DNA of 64,000 bases from the NCBI RefSeq assembly GCF_011761985.1, contig NZ_JAASQT010000001.1, forward strand, positions 744,001 to 808,000, given 5' to 3'. The position numbers were made by a program, and so were the translations under genes. The stretch is from Brevundimonas terrae (GTDB taxonomy: Bacteria > Pseudomonadota > Alphaproteobacteria > Caulobacterales > Caulobacteraceae). Below, piece after piece: positions 35,972-47,446 of this stretch. Each line of letters begins with the position of its first letter. Position 1 is the stretch's first letter. The notes below the pieces were generated by a model. It was not told where the DNA came from. It saw nothing but the letters and a program-made list of their open reading frames with translations, and did no database searches.

Positions 35972-38155
35972 TTAGTTTCCTTGAGCTTCGGTGGACTGCG
36001 GCGTGTCGATCAGACGACGGGTCAGATAGGTGTATTCAAGGGCCAGACGTCGGGCGCTTTCGCGCAGGTTGGCCCCTGCGGCGTGACCGCCGTCGGTGTT
36101 TTCATAGAACAGAACCTGATGGCCCAGTTCTTCGAGGCGGGCGGCTGCCTTGCGGGCGTGGCCGGGGTGGACGCGGTCATCCTTGGTCGAGGTGTGGATG
36201 AAGACTTCAGGATAGGGCGCATCGGCCGACAGGCGCTGATACGGCGAGTATTCGGCGATCCAAGCCCGTTCTTCGGCAATGTCGGGATTGCCGTATTCAC
36301 CCATCCACGAGGCACCGGCCAGCAGCTTGTGGAAGCGCAGCATGTCGAACAGGGGCACCTGAATGACGGCGGCGTTGATCAGGTCCGGACGCTGGGTCAG
36401 CATCGCGCCCATGAACAGACCGCCTTGCGAGCCGCCCATAATGCCAAGGTGCGGTTGCGAGGTGATACCGCGCGCGATCAGGTCCAGAGCCACGGCCTGG
36501 AAGTCCTCGTGCGCACGTTGACGGTTTTCTTGCAGGGCTGCCTGGTGCCAGCGCGGGCCGAACTCGCCACCGCCACGGGTATTGGCGATGACATAGACGC
36601 CGCCGCGCTCCAGCCACAGCTTGCCCATCGGGCCGCTATAGGAAGGCAGCAGCGACGACTGGAAGCCGCCATAGCCGTAGAGCAGGGTCGGGTTGGAGCC
36701 GTCCATCGGCGCGTTCTCGCTGCGCACGACGAAATAGGGCACCAGCGTGCCGTCCTTGCTGACGGCCTGATGCTGTTCGACGATCTTGCCGGTGGCATCG
36801 AACTTGGGCGGCAGGGACTTGGACAGGGCCATCTGGCCGGTCGCGGCATCGCCGAAATAGAGGCTGGACGGCGTCAGATAGCCGCTGACCGAGGCAAAGA
36901 ACTGGTCGTTCTGGCTGGAGGTCGAACCGATACCGACCGTGACATTTTCCGGCAGGTTGGCGCGGGTGCGCGACCAGTCGGCGGGGTCATAGACATAGAT
37001 CGAGCCGCGCACGTTTTCATAAAGCGCGACGACTAGACGGTTGCGGGTGGCGCTAATGCCTTCGACAGCCTCGCGCTCGCCGGGGCTGAGGACCAGTTCG
37101 GCCTGAACCGACTTGTCGGCCAGCCACGCGTCCAGATCATAGGCGAAAATGTCGCCGGTCTTGAAGGTCTGGCCCGACGGCGCGGTCCAGTCCTCGTCGG
37201 TCGAGATGACCAGCTTGCCCGCCACCAGCGCATTGATACCGCCCTTGGCCGGCATCGGCACCTGAGTGACCGAATTGTCGGCGTTCAGGATGTATTTGTC
37301 GCTGCTATAGAAGTCGCGCATGCGCTGGACGAAGGTGGCCTTCACCACGCCGTCGGCATCGCGCAGGGTGTAACCGCTGACCGACATGTCGGTGGTTTCG
37401 CCTTCAAAGACCTGAACCGCCTGATCCAGCGTCTGGCCGCGCTTGAGGATACGCACGGTACGCGCATAGCCCGACGTGGTCAGCGAGCTTTCGTCATAGG
37501 CATAGGAGATCAGCAGGGTGTCTTTGTCGATCCAGCTGACGCCCGACTTGGATTCCGGCAGGTTGATGCCGCCCTCGACGAACTGCTTGGTGACCTTGTC
37601 GAACTCGCGGATGGTCACAGCATCCTTGCCGCCATCCGACAGCGAGATCAGGCAATAGCGGCCTTCGGGGGCAAGGCAGGTCGCGCCCTTATAAACCCAG
37701 TTGGCACCTTCGGCAGCGGCAAGGGCGTCAAAGTCGAGAATGGTTTCCCACTGCGGATTGGCAGTGTTGTAGGAGTCCATCGAGGTGCGGCGCCAGATGC
37801 CACGCACATGCTCGGCGTCCTGCCAGAAATTCTCGAGCGAGCCGTCGCGCTGGATGCTGACGCCCGGAATGCGGTCGCGCGATTGCAGGATGTCCAGCGC
37901 CTGTTGGTACAGGCCTTCATAGCGCGGGTCCGATTGCAGTGTGCCCAGCGAATGCTGGTTCTTCTCGGCCACCCACGCATCGACGCGCTCGCTCTGCACG
38001 TCTTCCAGCCACAGATAGGGATCGGTGGCGTCGGTCGTTGCAAAAGCGGCAGCGGGTGCAGGGGTGTTCTGGGCCATGGCGACAGCAGGAAGTCCGGAAG
38101 CGAGAAGAAGTGCTGCGGCGGCGACTGCCGAGCGACGGGCCAAGTGACGGTGCAT
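35972..38155 (-). CDS. Exported prolyl oligopeptidase (S9A), upstream copy
   Basis: 727 residues from the ATG at 38153-38155 (AGGGAG ten bases upstream). Signal peptide (SAVAAAALLLASGLPAVAMA), propeller domain beginning ATDPYLWLEDVQSERVDAWV, and hydrolase domain with Ser in MGGSQGGLF, Asp in STKDDRVHPGHA and His in DGGHAAG. Shares long stretches with the downstream copy (for example FRRTS/WRRTS-MDSY, NLSDGGKDAV / SLSDGGKDAV, GGGEFGP-WHQAAL). The N-terminus keeps the canonical YxWLED start that is degraded in the downstream copy, so this one looks closer to the ancestral enzyme. Confidence 0.92.
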   Translation of the reverse strand: MHRHLARRSAVAAAALLLASGLPAVAMAQNTPAPAAAFATTDATDPYLWLEDVQSERVDAWVAEKNQHSLGTLQSDPRYEGLYQQALDILQSRDRIPGVSIQRDGSLENFWQDAEHVRGIWRRTSMDSYNTANPQWETILDFDALAAAEGANWVYKGATCLAPEGRYCLISLSDGGKDAVTIREFDKVTKQFVEGGINLPESKSGVSWIDKDTLLISYAYDESSLTTSGYARTVRILKRGQTLDQAVQVFEGETTDMSVSGYTLRDADGVVKATFVQRMRDFYSSDKYILNADNSVTQVPMPAKGGINALVAGKLVISTDEDWTAPSGQTFKTGDIFAYDLDAWLADKSVQAELVLSPGEREAVEGISATRNRLVVALYENVRGSIYVYDPADWSRTRANLPENVTVGIGSTSSQNDQFFASVSGYLTPSSLYFGDAATGQMALSKSLPPKFDATGKIVEQHQAVSKDGTLVPYFVVRSENAPMDGSNPTLLYGYGGFQSSLLPSYSGPMGKLWLERGGVYVIANTRGGGEFGPRWHQAALQENRQRAHEDFQAVALDLIARGITSQPHLGIMGGSQGGLFMGAMLTQRPDLINAAVIQVPLFDMLRFHKLLAGASWMGEYGNPDIAEERAWIAEYSPYQRLSADAPYPEVFIHTSTKDDRVHPGHARKAAARLEELGHQVLFYENTDGGHAAGANLRESARRLALEYTYLTRRLIDTPQSTEAQGN

Positions 38156-38243
38156 TAAAGATAGGCTCCCTATGGGATTTTGATTTTTCGGCACCTTGGC
38201 TGTGGTCGGGCCATGGATCAAGGCGACAAATCGGTCAGCGGGT

Positions 38244-39059
38244 TTAGTGGCCCTCGTCGGGGATATTCAGCAACAGGCCGCAAGCCTTGCAGTGGACCGC
38301 ATCGGGGTCGTGATTTTGCAAGCCACAGGACGGGCAGGGAAATTTGACCTTGTGCGGACGGATTAGGGTCTGGGCCAGACGAATGAACAGGGTGATCCCC
38401 ACCAACATGATGACGATGGAAATCACGCGGCCCCAATTGCCGGGCAGGGTGATATCGCCAAAGCCGGTGGTCGAGAGGGTGGCCACGGTAAAATACAGCG
38501 CATCCAGATAGCCGTTAATGCCCTCGGCCTTGCCGCGGAAATAGGCATAGACGAAGCCGGTGGTCACAAAGATAAAGGTAATCAGTGCGACAGCGGCGCG
38601 GGTAATGGCCTCGACACGGGTATCGTCAAAGCGGCGCCCGACCGTGCGCCAGAACAGGTCGCTGTTCAAAAGGCTCCATAGTCGCAACAGTCGCAGGAAG
38701 CCGAAATTGGCCAGCCATGCCGGAAACAAAAGCGTGGCCAGAACAAACAGGTCGACCCAGACAATAGGCCGTTTCAGCCAGTCCTTGATCGTTGAATGGG
38801 CATAGGCGCGCGCCGCCAGATCAAGCCCGAGGATCAGGGCGATAAAATAATCCAGCGCGTAAAAGACCCAACCGGCTTCTTTCAAAATCGGGGCAGCAAT
38901 GAAGAATCCGATGATGGCCAGATCGATAACAATGACCATCAGGCGGAATTTCACCGCTGTCGGCTGGGTGCCGTGGTAAAGGTAGCGCAAACGCGCTCTC
39001 AGGCGCAGGCCTTCGAGGAGAGGTTGCGGCTGGGGGGAATGTGGGTCGCTGGGGCGCAT
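38244..39059 (-). CDS. Voltage-gated-like K+ channel with C-terminal zinc ribbon
   Basis: 271 residues from the ATG at 39057-39059. Six membrane segments: S1-S4 (about 37-135, with an S4-like FLRLLRLWSLL carrying few positive charges) and a pore unit with selectivity-filter sequence TLSTTGFGD (194-202). The variant GFGD instead of GYGD is found in many bacterial K+ channels. After the last helix a short tail carries Cys242-x2-Cys245 and Cys257-x2-Cys260, a zinc-ribbon. A cation channel of the inner membrane; what the ribbon senses or binds is unknown. Divergent from dapF. Confidence 0.85.
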   Translation of the reverse strand: MRPSDPHSPQPQPLLEGLRLRARLRYLYHGTQPTAVKFRLMVIVIDLAIIGFFIAAPILKEAGWVFYALDYFIALILGLDLAARAYAHSTIKDWLKRPIVWVDLFVLATLLFPAWLANFGFLRLLRLWSLLNSDLFWRTVGRRFDDTRVEAITRAAVALITFIFVTTGFVYAYFRGKAEGINGYLDALYFTVATLSTTGFGDITLPGNWGRVISIVIMLVGITLFIRLAQTLIRPHKVKFPCPSCGLQNHDPDAVHCKACGLLLNIPDEGH

Positions 39060-39112
39060 AGCCAAAGCGATACATGAGTTGGGAGGAAATCCCAGAGGAT
39101 GAGTGCCAGATA

Positions 39113-39991
39113 ATGACTGACAGCCAGCATCGGCAGAGCGGCGAATACGGCTATGTGCGCATGAACGGCGCGGGCAATGCCTTTATCGTGGTCGATGCCA
39201 TGGAAAAACCGTTCCGGCCTTCCGAAGACGAAGTGCGGCGGCTGGCCTCCGATGAGGCGGGTCTGGGCGGCTTTGACCAGTTGATCGCGGTCGAGAAGGC
39301 AGAGGGCGGCGATGCCTTCATGCGGGTGTGGAACTCGGACGGTTCTCTGGTGGAGACTTGCGGCAATGCACTGCGCTGTGTCGGCTGGCTGATGCTGGAT
39401 GCGACCGAAAAGTCCGAAGTGACGATCGACACGGTTGCCGGTCCCGCCTTGGCGCGTGCGTCGACAGAACGGGACGGGCTGAAACAGGTCACCGTCGATA
39501 TGGGTCGTCCGCGTCTGGACTGGCAGCAGATTCCGCTGGCCGAGGAAATGGATACGCGCGGTATTGAGTTACAGGTCGGGCCGATCGACAATCCGCTGGT
39601 GCATACGCCGGGCGCGGTTTCGATGGGCAACCCGCATGTGGTGTTTTTCACCGATCATCAGGATGATGTTTTCGTGCGCGGCACAGGCTCGCTCATCGAG
39701 CACCACCCTCTGTTCCCAGAGGGCGTGAATGTGGGGTTTGCCCATGTGCTGGACCGCCAGACCATTCGCCTCAGGGTGTGGGAACGCGGCGCCGGATTGA
39801 CGCTGGCTTGCGGTACGGGGGCCTGTGCGGCCATGGTAGCGGCCAGCCGTCGCGGCTTGATTGACCGCTCCGCAAAGATGATCCTCGACGGTGGTGAGCT
39901 GTTCGTCGAGTGGGATACCGTCTCGGACCATGTTTTTATGACCGGACCGGTTGAAATTGAACTGACAGGACAACTTCAGTCTGTACTGTAA
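39113..39991 (+). CDS. dapF: Diaminopimelate epimerase
   Basis: 292 residues from the ATG at 39113; an ATG at 39074 in frame would add 13. It interconverts LL- and meso-diaminopimelate for lysine and peptidoglycan synthesis. The two catalytic cysteines that deprotonate either face of the substrate are Cys83 in ETCGNALRC and Cys233 in LACGTGACAA; the Asn/Glu/Arg substrate motif MGNPH and the N-terminal MNGAGNAF are intact. The two-fold repeat of the family is evident. Separated from maeB by 83 bases. Confidence 0.95.
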   Translation: MTDSQHRQSGEYGYVRMNGAGNAFIVVDAMEKPFRPSEDEVRRLASDEAGLGGFDQLIAVEKAEGGDAFMRVWNSDGSLVETCGNALRCVGWLMLDATEKSEVTIDTVAGPALARASTERDGLKQVTVDMGRPRLDWQQIPLAEEMDTRGIELQVGPIDNPLVHTPGAVSMGNPHVVFFTDHQDDVFVRGTGSLIEHHPLFPEGVNVGFAHVLDRQTIRLRVWERGAGLTLACGTGACAAMVAASRRGLIDRSAKMILDGGELFVEWDTVSDHVFMTGPVEIELTGQLQSVL

Positions 39992-40074
39992 TCTAGTGTG
40001 AGTAATGAGCGGTTGTCCCTAAGGAAACCACGCTCTAGGAACAAGGCGCTGCACATGCCTCTGGTTGAGATTAA

Positions 40075-42354
<2,280 letters not shown>

Positions 42355-42376
42355 TCTTCGGACGAGAACCAAAGAG

Positions 42377-42408
42377 AAAGGGCGGTGCCAATGGCACCGC
42401 CCTTTTTC
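42377..42408 (+). terminator. Rho-independent terminator of maeB (shared with ampG)
   Basis: Thirteen-bp stem AAAGGGCGGTGCC / GGCACCGCCCTTT with a three-base loop, followed by TTC and GTTT. It ends three bases before the ampG stop codon, so convergent transcripts can both use it. Confidence 0.88.
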
Positions 42409-42410
42409 GT

Positions 42411-44168
42411 TTAGGTGTCCTGTTGTTCCTGCGACTTCTTCAGCGCCAAGTGGCGCGGCGCGACATAGAAGGCCAGCGCAATGGCAAACAGGCCGATCCC
42501 CATCGAATAGAAGAAGAAGGTCATATAGCCCGCGCCTAAACCTGCGACACTGACCCCGCTCTTGGCGGCCCCTTCGACCAGAGAGCCTTCGGGCAGGGCG
42601 GTGAAAAAGCCCTTCAGAGGGGCGGTGAACCCACCGGCATCGGCCGAGCGGGCCGAGGCCTCGACGATCTTGCCCGATTGCGACGCCACCAGCTTGCCGG
42701 GCAGAGCATAGAGCGAGCTGAACAGGGCATATTGCGTGGCGGTAAAACCGACCGAGGTCAGGCTGGACATATAGGCAATCAGGGCCGTGCCCGCGATGCC
42801 GGTAGCCACATTGTCGATGCCGATAGAAATGAACAGGGCGTGCAGGTCATGGCCCTGAGTGGCCAGCCAGGCAAAGACCAGATTGGAAATCGGGCTCATA
42901 AAGGCCCCGATCAGCATGGTGCGGATCAGTCCGAAACGGGCCACCATCGCCCCGCCCACAAAGACACCCAACGACATGGCAACCACGCCGAAAATCTTGC
43001 GGACCTCGCCGATTTCCAGAAGGCTGAACCCCAGATCCAGATAGAAGGGGTTCATGATGTTCAGAACGAAATCGGACAGGCGATAAAGGCAGATCAGCGC
43101 AAGGATCGGCCCGGCCAGCTTGCCGAAACGGACGAAGAAATCCTTCACCGGCGCACCGAATGAAGCGGCCAGATAGGCCCCCGGACGGGTGCGATAGTTG
43201 GGAACGGGCGAGCAGGCACAGAACAGCAGGCCAAATCCGGCAATGATCCAGACAAATTGGATCAGTACGCCCAGACCGCCTGACGTTTCCAGACCGCCTG
43301 CAAACAGGGCCATCAGCGCATCGGGCAAGACCGGACCCAACGCCCATTCAAACGCAGAAATCTTGTCGGTCAGGCCGGTGCCGATCAAGATCGCGGCAAG
43401 GAAGATCAGGCCGATACGGATGACCCATTCGATCTTTTCGGCGACGGGACGCGACGGGATGTCCGACACCGGAATGGGACGGATGACATGGGCTTGTTCG
43501 CGCGGGGCCAGCAGAACGCCCAGAACACCGATCCCCATCAGGGCGGCCATAACGGCATAGGACAGGTTCCAGTTATAGAACTCGGCCAGTGCCAGCGGTA
43601 CGAAACCGGCGACGATCTGGGCAACGCGATAACCCAGTTGATAGGCGGCGGCCATGGCCCCTTGGCGGCTGTCATCCACGGCCTCGATGCGCCATGCATC
43701 GATGGCGATATCCTGTGTCGCGCCAAAGAAGCCGACCATGACGGCAAACAGCGCCACCATGCCCAGATTGTCATTGGGGTTCTGGCCCGAAATCAACCAC
43801 AGACCGAGAATGATGACCCCCTGTGTCGCCAGCATCCACGAGCGGCGATGGCCGAGCCATTTGGACAGAAGCGGAATGTTCGTCCGGTCCAGCAGCGGGG
43901 CCCAGACGAATTTCAACGCATAGGTCAGGGTCGCCAGCGCAAAGAAGCCGATCATTTCCAGCGAAACACCGCTGTCGCGCAGCCATGCCGACAAGGTGTC
44001 ATAGATCAGCAGGAAGGGCAGACCCGCAGAGAAGCCCAGCAACAGCATGGAAAACGGGCGGCGCTCGGCATAGACCGCCAATCCTGCCAAACGCCCGGCC
44101 TTGGGTTTTTTAGTAACTGTGGTGTCAGACACAGAACTTCCGGCGGGCGTGTGTTCAGGCTTTGCCAT
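42411..44168 (-). CDS. ampG: Muropeptide permease AmpG (MFS transporter)
   Basis: 585 residues with 14 or so membrane helices. Family hallmarks: GFSAGLPFLLIYDTLSAWLRD in the first helix region, FVWAPLLDR, GATQDIAIDAWRIE, and the distal FTATQYALFSSLYALPGK. AmpG imports anhydromuropeptides from the periplasm for cell-wall recycling, and often influences beta-lactamase induction. There is a long hydrophilic insert (about 225-245) and an extended C-terminal loop. The ribosome site GGAG lies in the arm of an 8-bp hairpin between shkA and ampG (see that entry). Confidence 0.92.
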   Translation of the reverse strand: MAKPEHTPAGSSVSDTTVTKKPKAGRLAGLAVYAERRPFSMLLLGFSAGLPFLLIYDTLSAWLRDSGVSLEMIGFFALATLTYALKFVWAPLLDRTNIPLLSKWLGHRRSWMLATQGVIILGLWLISGQNPNDNLGMVALFAVMVGFFGATQDIAIDAWRIEAVDDSRQGAMAAAYQLGYRVAQIVAGFVPLALAEFYNWNLSYAVMAALMGIGVLGVLLAPREQAHVIRPIPVSDIPSRPVAEKIEWVIRIGLIFLAAILIGTGLTDKISAFEWALGPVLPDALMALFAGGLETSGGLGVLIQFVWIIAGFGLLFCACSPVPNYRTRPGAYLAASFGAPVKDFFVRFGKLAGPILALICLYRLSDFVLNIMNPFYLDLGFSLLEIGEVRKIFGVVAMSLGVFVGGAMVARFGLIRTMLIGAFMSPISNLVFAWLATQGHDLHALFISIGIDNVATGIAGTALIAYMSSLTSVGFTATQYALFSSLYALPGKLVASQSGKIVEASARSADAGGFTAPLKGFFTALPEGSLVEGAAKSGVSVAGLGAGYMTFFFYSMGIGLFAIALAFYVAPRHLALKKSQEQQDT

Positions 44169-44174
44169 GCGAGG

Positions 44175-44193
44175 CTCCGGTTCATAACCGGAG
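44175..44193 (-). promoter_or_regulatory. 8-bp hairpin overlapping the ampG ribosome site
   Basis: CTCCGGTT-cat-AACCGGAG, a perfect inverted repeat in the 35-base gap between the shkA stop and ampG ATG. On the mRNA the 3' arm contains GGAG, the likely ribosome site of ampG, six bases from the start codon. It could limit ampG translation, or act as an mRNA processing end for shkA; no T-run follows, so it is a poor terminator. Confidence 0.5.
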
Positions 44194-44203
44194 GTGTCCG
44201 GCG

Positions 44204-45754
44204 TCAGGTCGTGGCGACCAATTTGGCGTGGTTATACCCGTTCGTCCAGCGCGACAGAGCCATTCTTAGTGCATCGATTTCGAGTGGTTTGGTCAGGTGG
44301 TCGTTCATGCCCGCCTCCAGACAGGCGGCGCGGTCCTCGGTATAGGCATTGGCGGTCAGGGCCACGATGGGGGTGGTGTCGCCGCGGGCGCGTAATTGCA
44401 GTGCCGCCGTCACCCCATCCATGCGCGGCATACGCATGTCCATGAAGATGATGTCGAACAGATGCGAGCGGGCCGCCTCTAGTGCCTCGTGACCGTCGGC
44501 GGCGGTCTGTACGGTGCAGCCTTCACGTCGCAACAGGGTCTTGGCCAGAAGCTGTCCGACCGGATTGTCCTCGACCAGCAGGACCCGCACCCCCTTGAAG
44601 GTGCCAACGGCCAGACGATCATCTTCCAGATGGCGGATCGACAGAGGCGTTACATCGGCGCGTTCCGACGCAACAATAATCCGCTCGGCAAGGGATTCAC
44701 GACGCAGCGGCTTGATGAGATAGCCGTGATAACCGTCGCGTTTATAGCTGGAAATAAGATCGCGCTCGGACGGTTTGAGCAGGATGATGGCGCGCTGGTT
44801 GGCGGGCAGGGGCACGCGTCCGCTCTCGTCGGCCAGACTGTGGTCGATCAGGATGACATCGGCCTGTTTGACGACCTTGCCGCCACTGGCGGTGATCTGG
44901 TTGCCGATGCTTTCGCTCAGCATGGGATCGGGGCTTGTGACCTGAACCTTGATGCCGTGCAGGGGGCGTCTGCGCTCCGGTGTGGCGGCGCGGTTGAACT
45001 GGGCCTCGAAGCGGAAACGGGCGCCTTGTCCATCGGGTCGATTTTCGACCGTGACCTTGCCCTTCATGGCATCGGCCAGACGGCGCACCACGGCCAGACC
45101 CAGTCCCGCTCCGTCATGGCGGGCCGCATCGGATTGGTCGGCGTGTCCGAATTCCTCGAAGATACGGGTGCGGGCATCCTCGGGGACGCCGGGGCCGGTA
45201 TCGTCAATCAGGAAGCAGATTTTCGGCTTCAGTTCCGTGCCGCCGCAGCGGGTAATGGAAATATGGACCCCGCCCTGATCGGTGAATTTCACCGCATTGC
45301 CCGCAAGGTTGAACAGGATCTGACGCAGGCGGCCTTCATCGGCGATGATGTCGGGGGCGTCGGCGGCGACCGACCACATGATTTCAAGGCCATGTTCGTG
45401 GGCGCGCGTGCTGAGCAGTTCGGCGACGCTGCGGGTCAGGCCCTCCAGATCGACGGGGGCCAGATCGAACTCCAGCGCGCCCGCTTCGAGGCGGGCATAG
45501 TCGAGCAGATCATTGACCAGACCCAGCAGGTGTTCGGCAGATTTCTGGGCTGCTTCGGTATAGGCGCGCTGGGCACCATCAAGTCGGGTGCGGGACAACA
45601 GGCCCAGCATACCGATCACCCCGTTCAGGGGGGTACGCATCTCGTGGCTCATCAGCCGCAAGAATTGCTGTTCGGGTGCGCCTTGCGACAGCTTGTCGAG
45701 CGCCGTCACAGCGGGGGGCTTTTTACGCGAGGTCGTGCGGTCAGTTTGATCCAT
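44204..45754 (-). CDS. shkA: ShkA-type soluble hybrid histidine kinase with pseudo-receiver
   Basis: 516 residues, no membrane segment and no PAS domain. DHp domain with His37 in MSHEMRTPLN, ATPase domain with Asn153 (NLAGNAVKF) and DDTGPG, a degenerate receiver (about 266-362) and a true receiver (388-505) with acceptor Asp439 in FMDMRMP. The linker holds EDDR (Asp378-Asp379-Arg380), and the pseudo-receiver has Arg331 and Y-x-I-x-P-x-R (345-351). From memory, these are the autoinhibitory DDR motif and c-di-GMP-binding residues of Caulobacter ShkA, which acts through ShpA and TacA in stalk formation. The orthology is inferred from these motifs and the domain order. Confidence 0.82.
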   Translation of the reverse strand: MDQTDRTTSRKKPPAVTALDKLSQGAPEQQFLRLMSHEMRTPLNGVIGMLGLLSRTRLDGAQRAYTEAAQKSAEHLLGLVNDLLDYARLEAGALEFDLAPVDLEGLTRSVAELLSTRAHEHGLEIMWSVAADAPDIIADEGRLRQILFNLAGNAVKFTDQGGVHISITRCGGTELKPKICFLIDDTGPGVPEDARTRIFEEFGHADQSDAARHDGAGLGLAVVRRLADAMKGKVTVENRPDGQGARFRFEAQFNRAATPERRRPLHGIKVQVTSPDPMLSESIGNQITASGGKVVKQADVILIDHSLADESGRVPLPANQRAIILLKPSERDLISSYKRDGYHGYLIKPLRRESLAERIIVASERADVTPLSIRHLEDDRLAVGTFKGVRVLLVEDNPVGQLLAKTLLRREGCTVQTAADGHEALEAARSHLFDIIFMDMRMPRMDGVTAALQLRARGDTTPIVALTANAYTEDRAACLEAGMNDHLTKPLEIDALRMALSRWTNGYNHAKLVATT

Positions 45755-45809
45755 AAGGTAAAGCTTAAGTCCCCGAATGTAAAAAACTGACGAACATTGC
45801 TTTTTTAAT

Positions 45810-47369
45810 TTACGATACGTGCTGTGTCATCAGATTGAAGTCCTGTTCGGCGCGCATGGTGCTGCGACGATACATCAGGGCCTCGGCCACATGGTGACGG
45901 CCAATCTGTCCGCTGCTCTCAAGGTCGGCAATGGTGCGGGCAAGGCGTAGGGTACGGGTCCAGCCGCGAGCGCTCATTCCGCTGTTTTCGGCGGCCTTGG
46001 TCAGCAGGGCCTTGGCGTCGGCATCGGGGCGGGTAAAGGCTTCGAAGGCCTCTCCGTTCAGGCGGGCATTGAGGCCATCACGGCTGTCTATGCCGAAATC
46101 TGTGGCACGACGGGTTTGCAGATCGCGGGCGCGACTGACACGCGCGGCGACCTCTGCTGTGCCTTCGGCAGGGGGCGGCAGGGCCATGTCGGCGGCGGTG
46201 ACCGGCGGGGTGTCGATGGTCAGGTCGATACGGTCAAACAGCGGGCCGGAGATACGGTTCTGATAATCGCGCTGGCAGCGGGGTGCCTTGCCGCAGGCCC
46301 CTTTACCTGCGCCGCCCATACCACAGCGACACGGGTTCATGGCGGCGATCAGTTGGAAACGCGCCGGATAGCGCACATGGGCATTGGCGCGGGCCACCAT
46401 GATCTCTCCGGTTTCCAGCGGTTGCCGCAAGGAATCCAGCGCTTGCGGCGAATATTCGGGCAGTTCGTCAAGGAAGAGGACGCCATTATGGGCCAAGGAC
46501 GCCTCGCCCGGCTTGGCGCGATGGCCGCCCCCCGTCAGAGCTGCCATCGAGGCGGAATGGTGGGGCGCACGAAAAGGTCGTTCTCGATTTAAAGCCCCGC
46601 GCTCGATCAGGCCGGCAACCGACCACACCATCGAGGTTTCCAAAAGCTCGGCAGGCGTCAGCGGCGGCAACAGATCGGGCAGGCGCTGGGCCAGCATCGA
46701 TTTTCCCGAACCGGGTTGGCCGATAAATAACAGATTGTGCCCGCCCGCTGCGGCAATCTCCAAGGCCCGCTTGGCCCCTTCCTGTCCTTTGACGTCACGC
46801 AGGTCGGCCACGGCCTTGGCTTCGCTCATATCGCCCGGCTTGGGGGCGGTGAGGATTTGCTGGCCACGGAAATGGTTGATGAGTGAAATCAGAGAGCGCG
46901 GGGCCAACAGGCGCACATCCCCTGCCCAAGCCGCCTCGGGACCATTGGCCTCGGGACAGATCAGGCCCAGCCCCATGGCGGATGCCGCAACGGCGGCAGG
47001 TAGCGCCCCGCCGACACGCGCAATCTGGCCATCCAGTCCCAGTTCGCCAATGGCCGACCAGCCCTCCAAGGCATCCGGTCCGATCACCCCCATCGAGGCC
47101 AGAAGGGCCAGAGCAATCGGCAGGTCAAAATGGCTGCCTTCCTTGGGCAGGTCGGCGGGGGCCAGATTGGCGATAATCTTTTTGGGCGGCAGGGAAAGGC
47201 CGATACCGGCAAAGGCCCCGCGCACCCTCTCGCGGCTTTCGGCCACGGCCTTGTCCGGTAGGCCGACAATGGAGAAGGCGCCCTGTGGTGTGGCCACCAA
47301 CTGCACCTCGACATCGACACGGCGAGCCTCGGCCCCGTCGAATGCCAGCGTCACCACGCGTGCCACCAT
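45810..47369 (-). CDS. yifB: YifB/ComM-family Mg-chelatase-like AAA+ ATPase
   Basis: 519 residues. An N-terminal Lon-protease-like domain (IVGLPDKAVAESRERVRGAF, about 33-52) precedes an AAA+ module: Walker A IGQPGSGKSMLAQRLP, Walker B GVLFLDELPEYS, and a Mg-chelatase-type C-terminal lid. A four-cysteine loop (NPCRCGMGGAGKGACGKAPRC) lies after the sensor, typical of the family. ComM homologues are hexameric helicases that promote branch migration in natural transformation; in other bacteria the role is less clear. AT-rich 55-base gap to shkA downstream. Confidence 0.92.
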   Translation of the reverse strand: MVARVVTLAFDGAEARRVDVEVQLVATPQGAFSIVGLPDKAVAESRERVRGAFAGIGLSLPPKKIIANLAPADLPKEGSHFDLPIALALLASMGVIGPDALEGWSAIGELGLDGQIARVGGALPAAVAASAMGLGLICPEANGPEAAWAGDVRLLAPRSLISLINHFRGQQILTAPKPGDMSEAKAVADLRDVKGQEGAKRALEIAAAGGHNLLFIGQPGSGKSMLAQRLPDLLPPLTPAELLETSMVWSVAGLIERGALNRERPFRAPHHSASMAALTGGGHRAKPGEASLAHNGVLFLDELPEYSPQALDSLRQPLETGEIMVARANAHVRYPARFQLIAAMNPCRCGMGGAGKGACGKAPRCQRDYQNRISGPLFDRIDLTIDTPPVTAADMALPPPAEGTAEVAARVSRARDLQTRRATDFGIDSRDGLNARLNGEAFEAFTRPDADAKALLTKAAENSGMSARGWTRTLRLARTIADLESSGQIGRHHVAEALMYRRSTMRAEQDFNLMTQHVS

Positions 47370-47446
47370 GATTGTTCCCCACCGCTTCCATGCGGGAACA
47401 AATCACGAACTTATAGGCTTTGCAATAGCGTTGATATTTTAAATAT

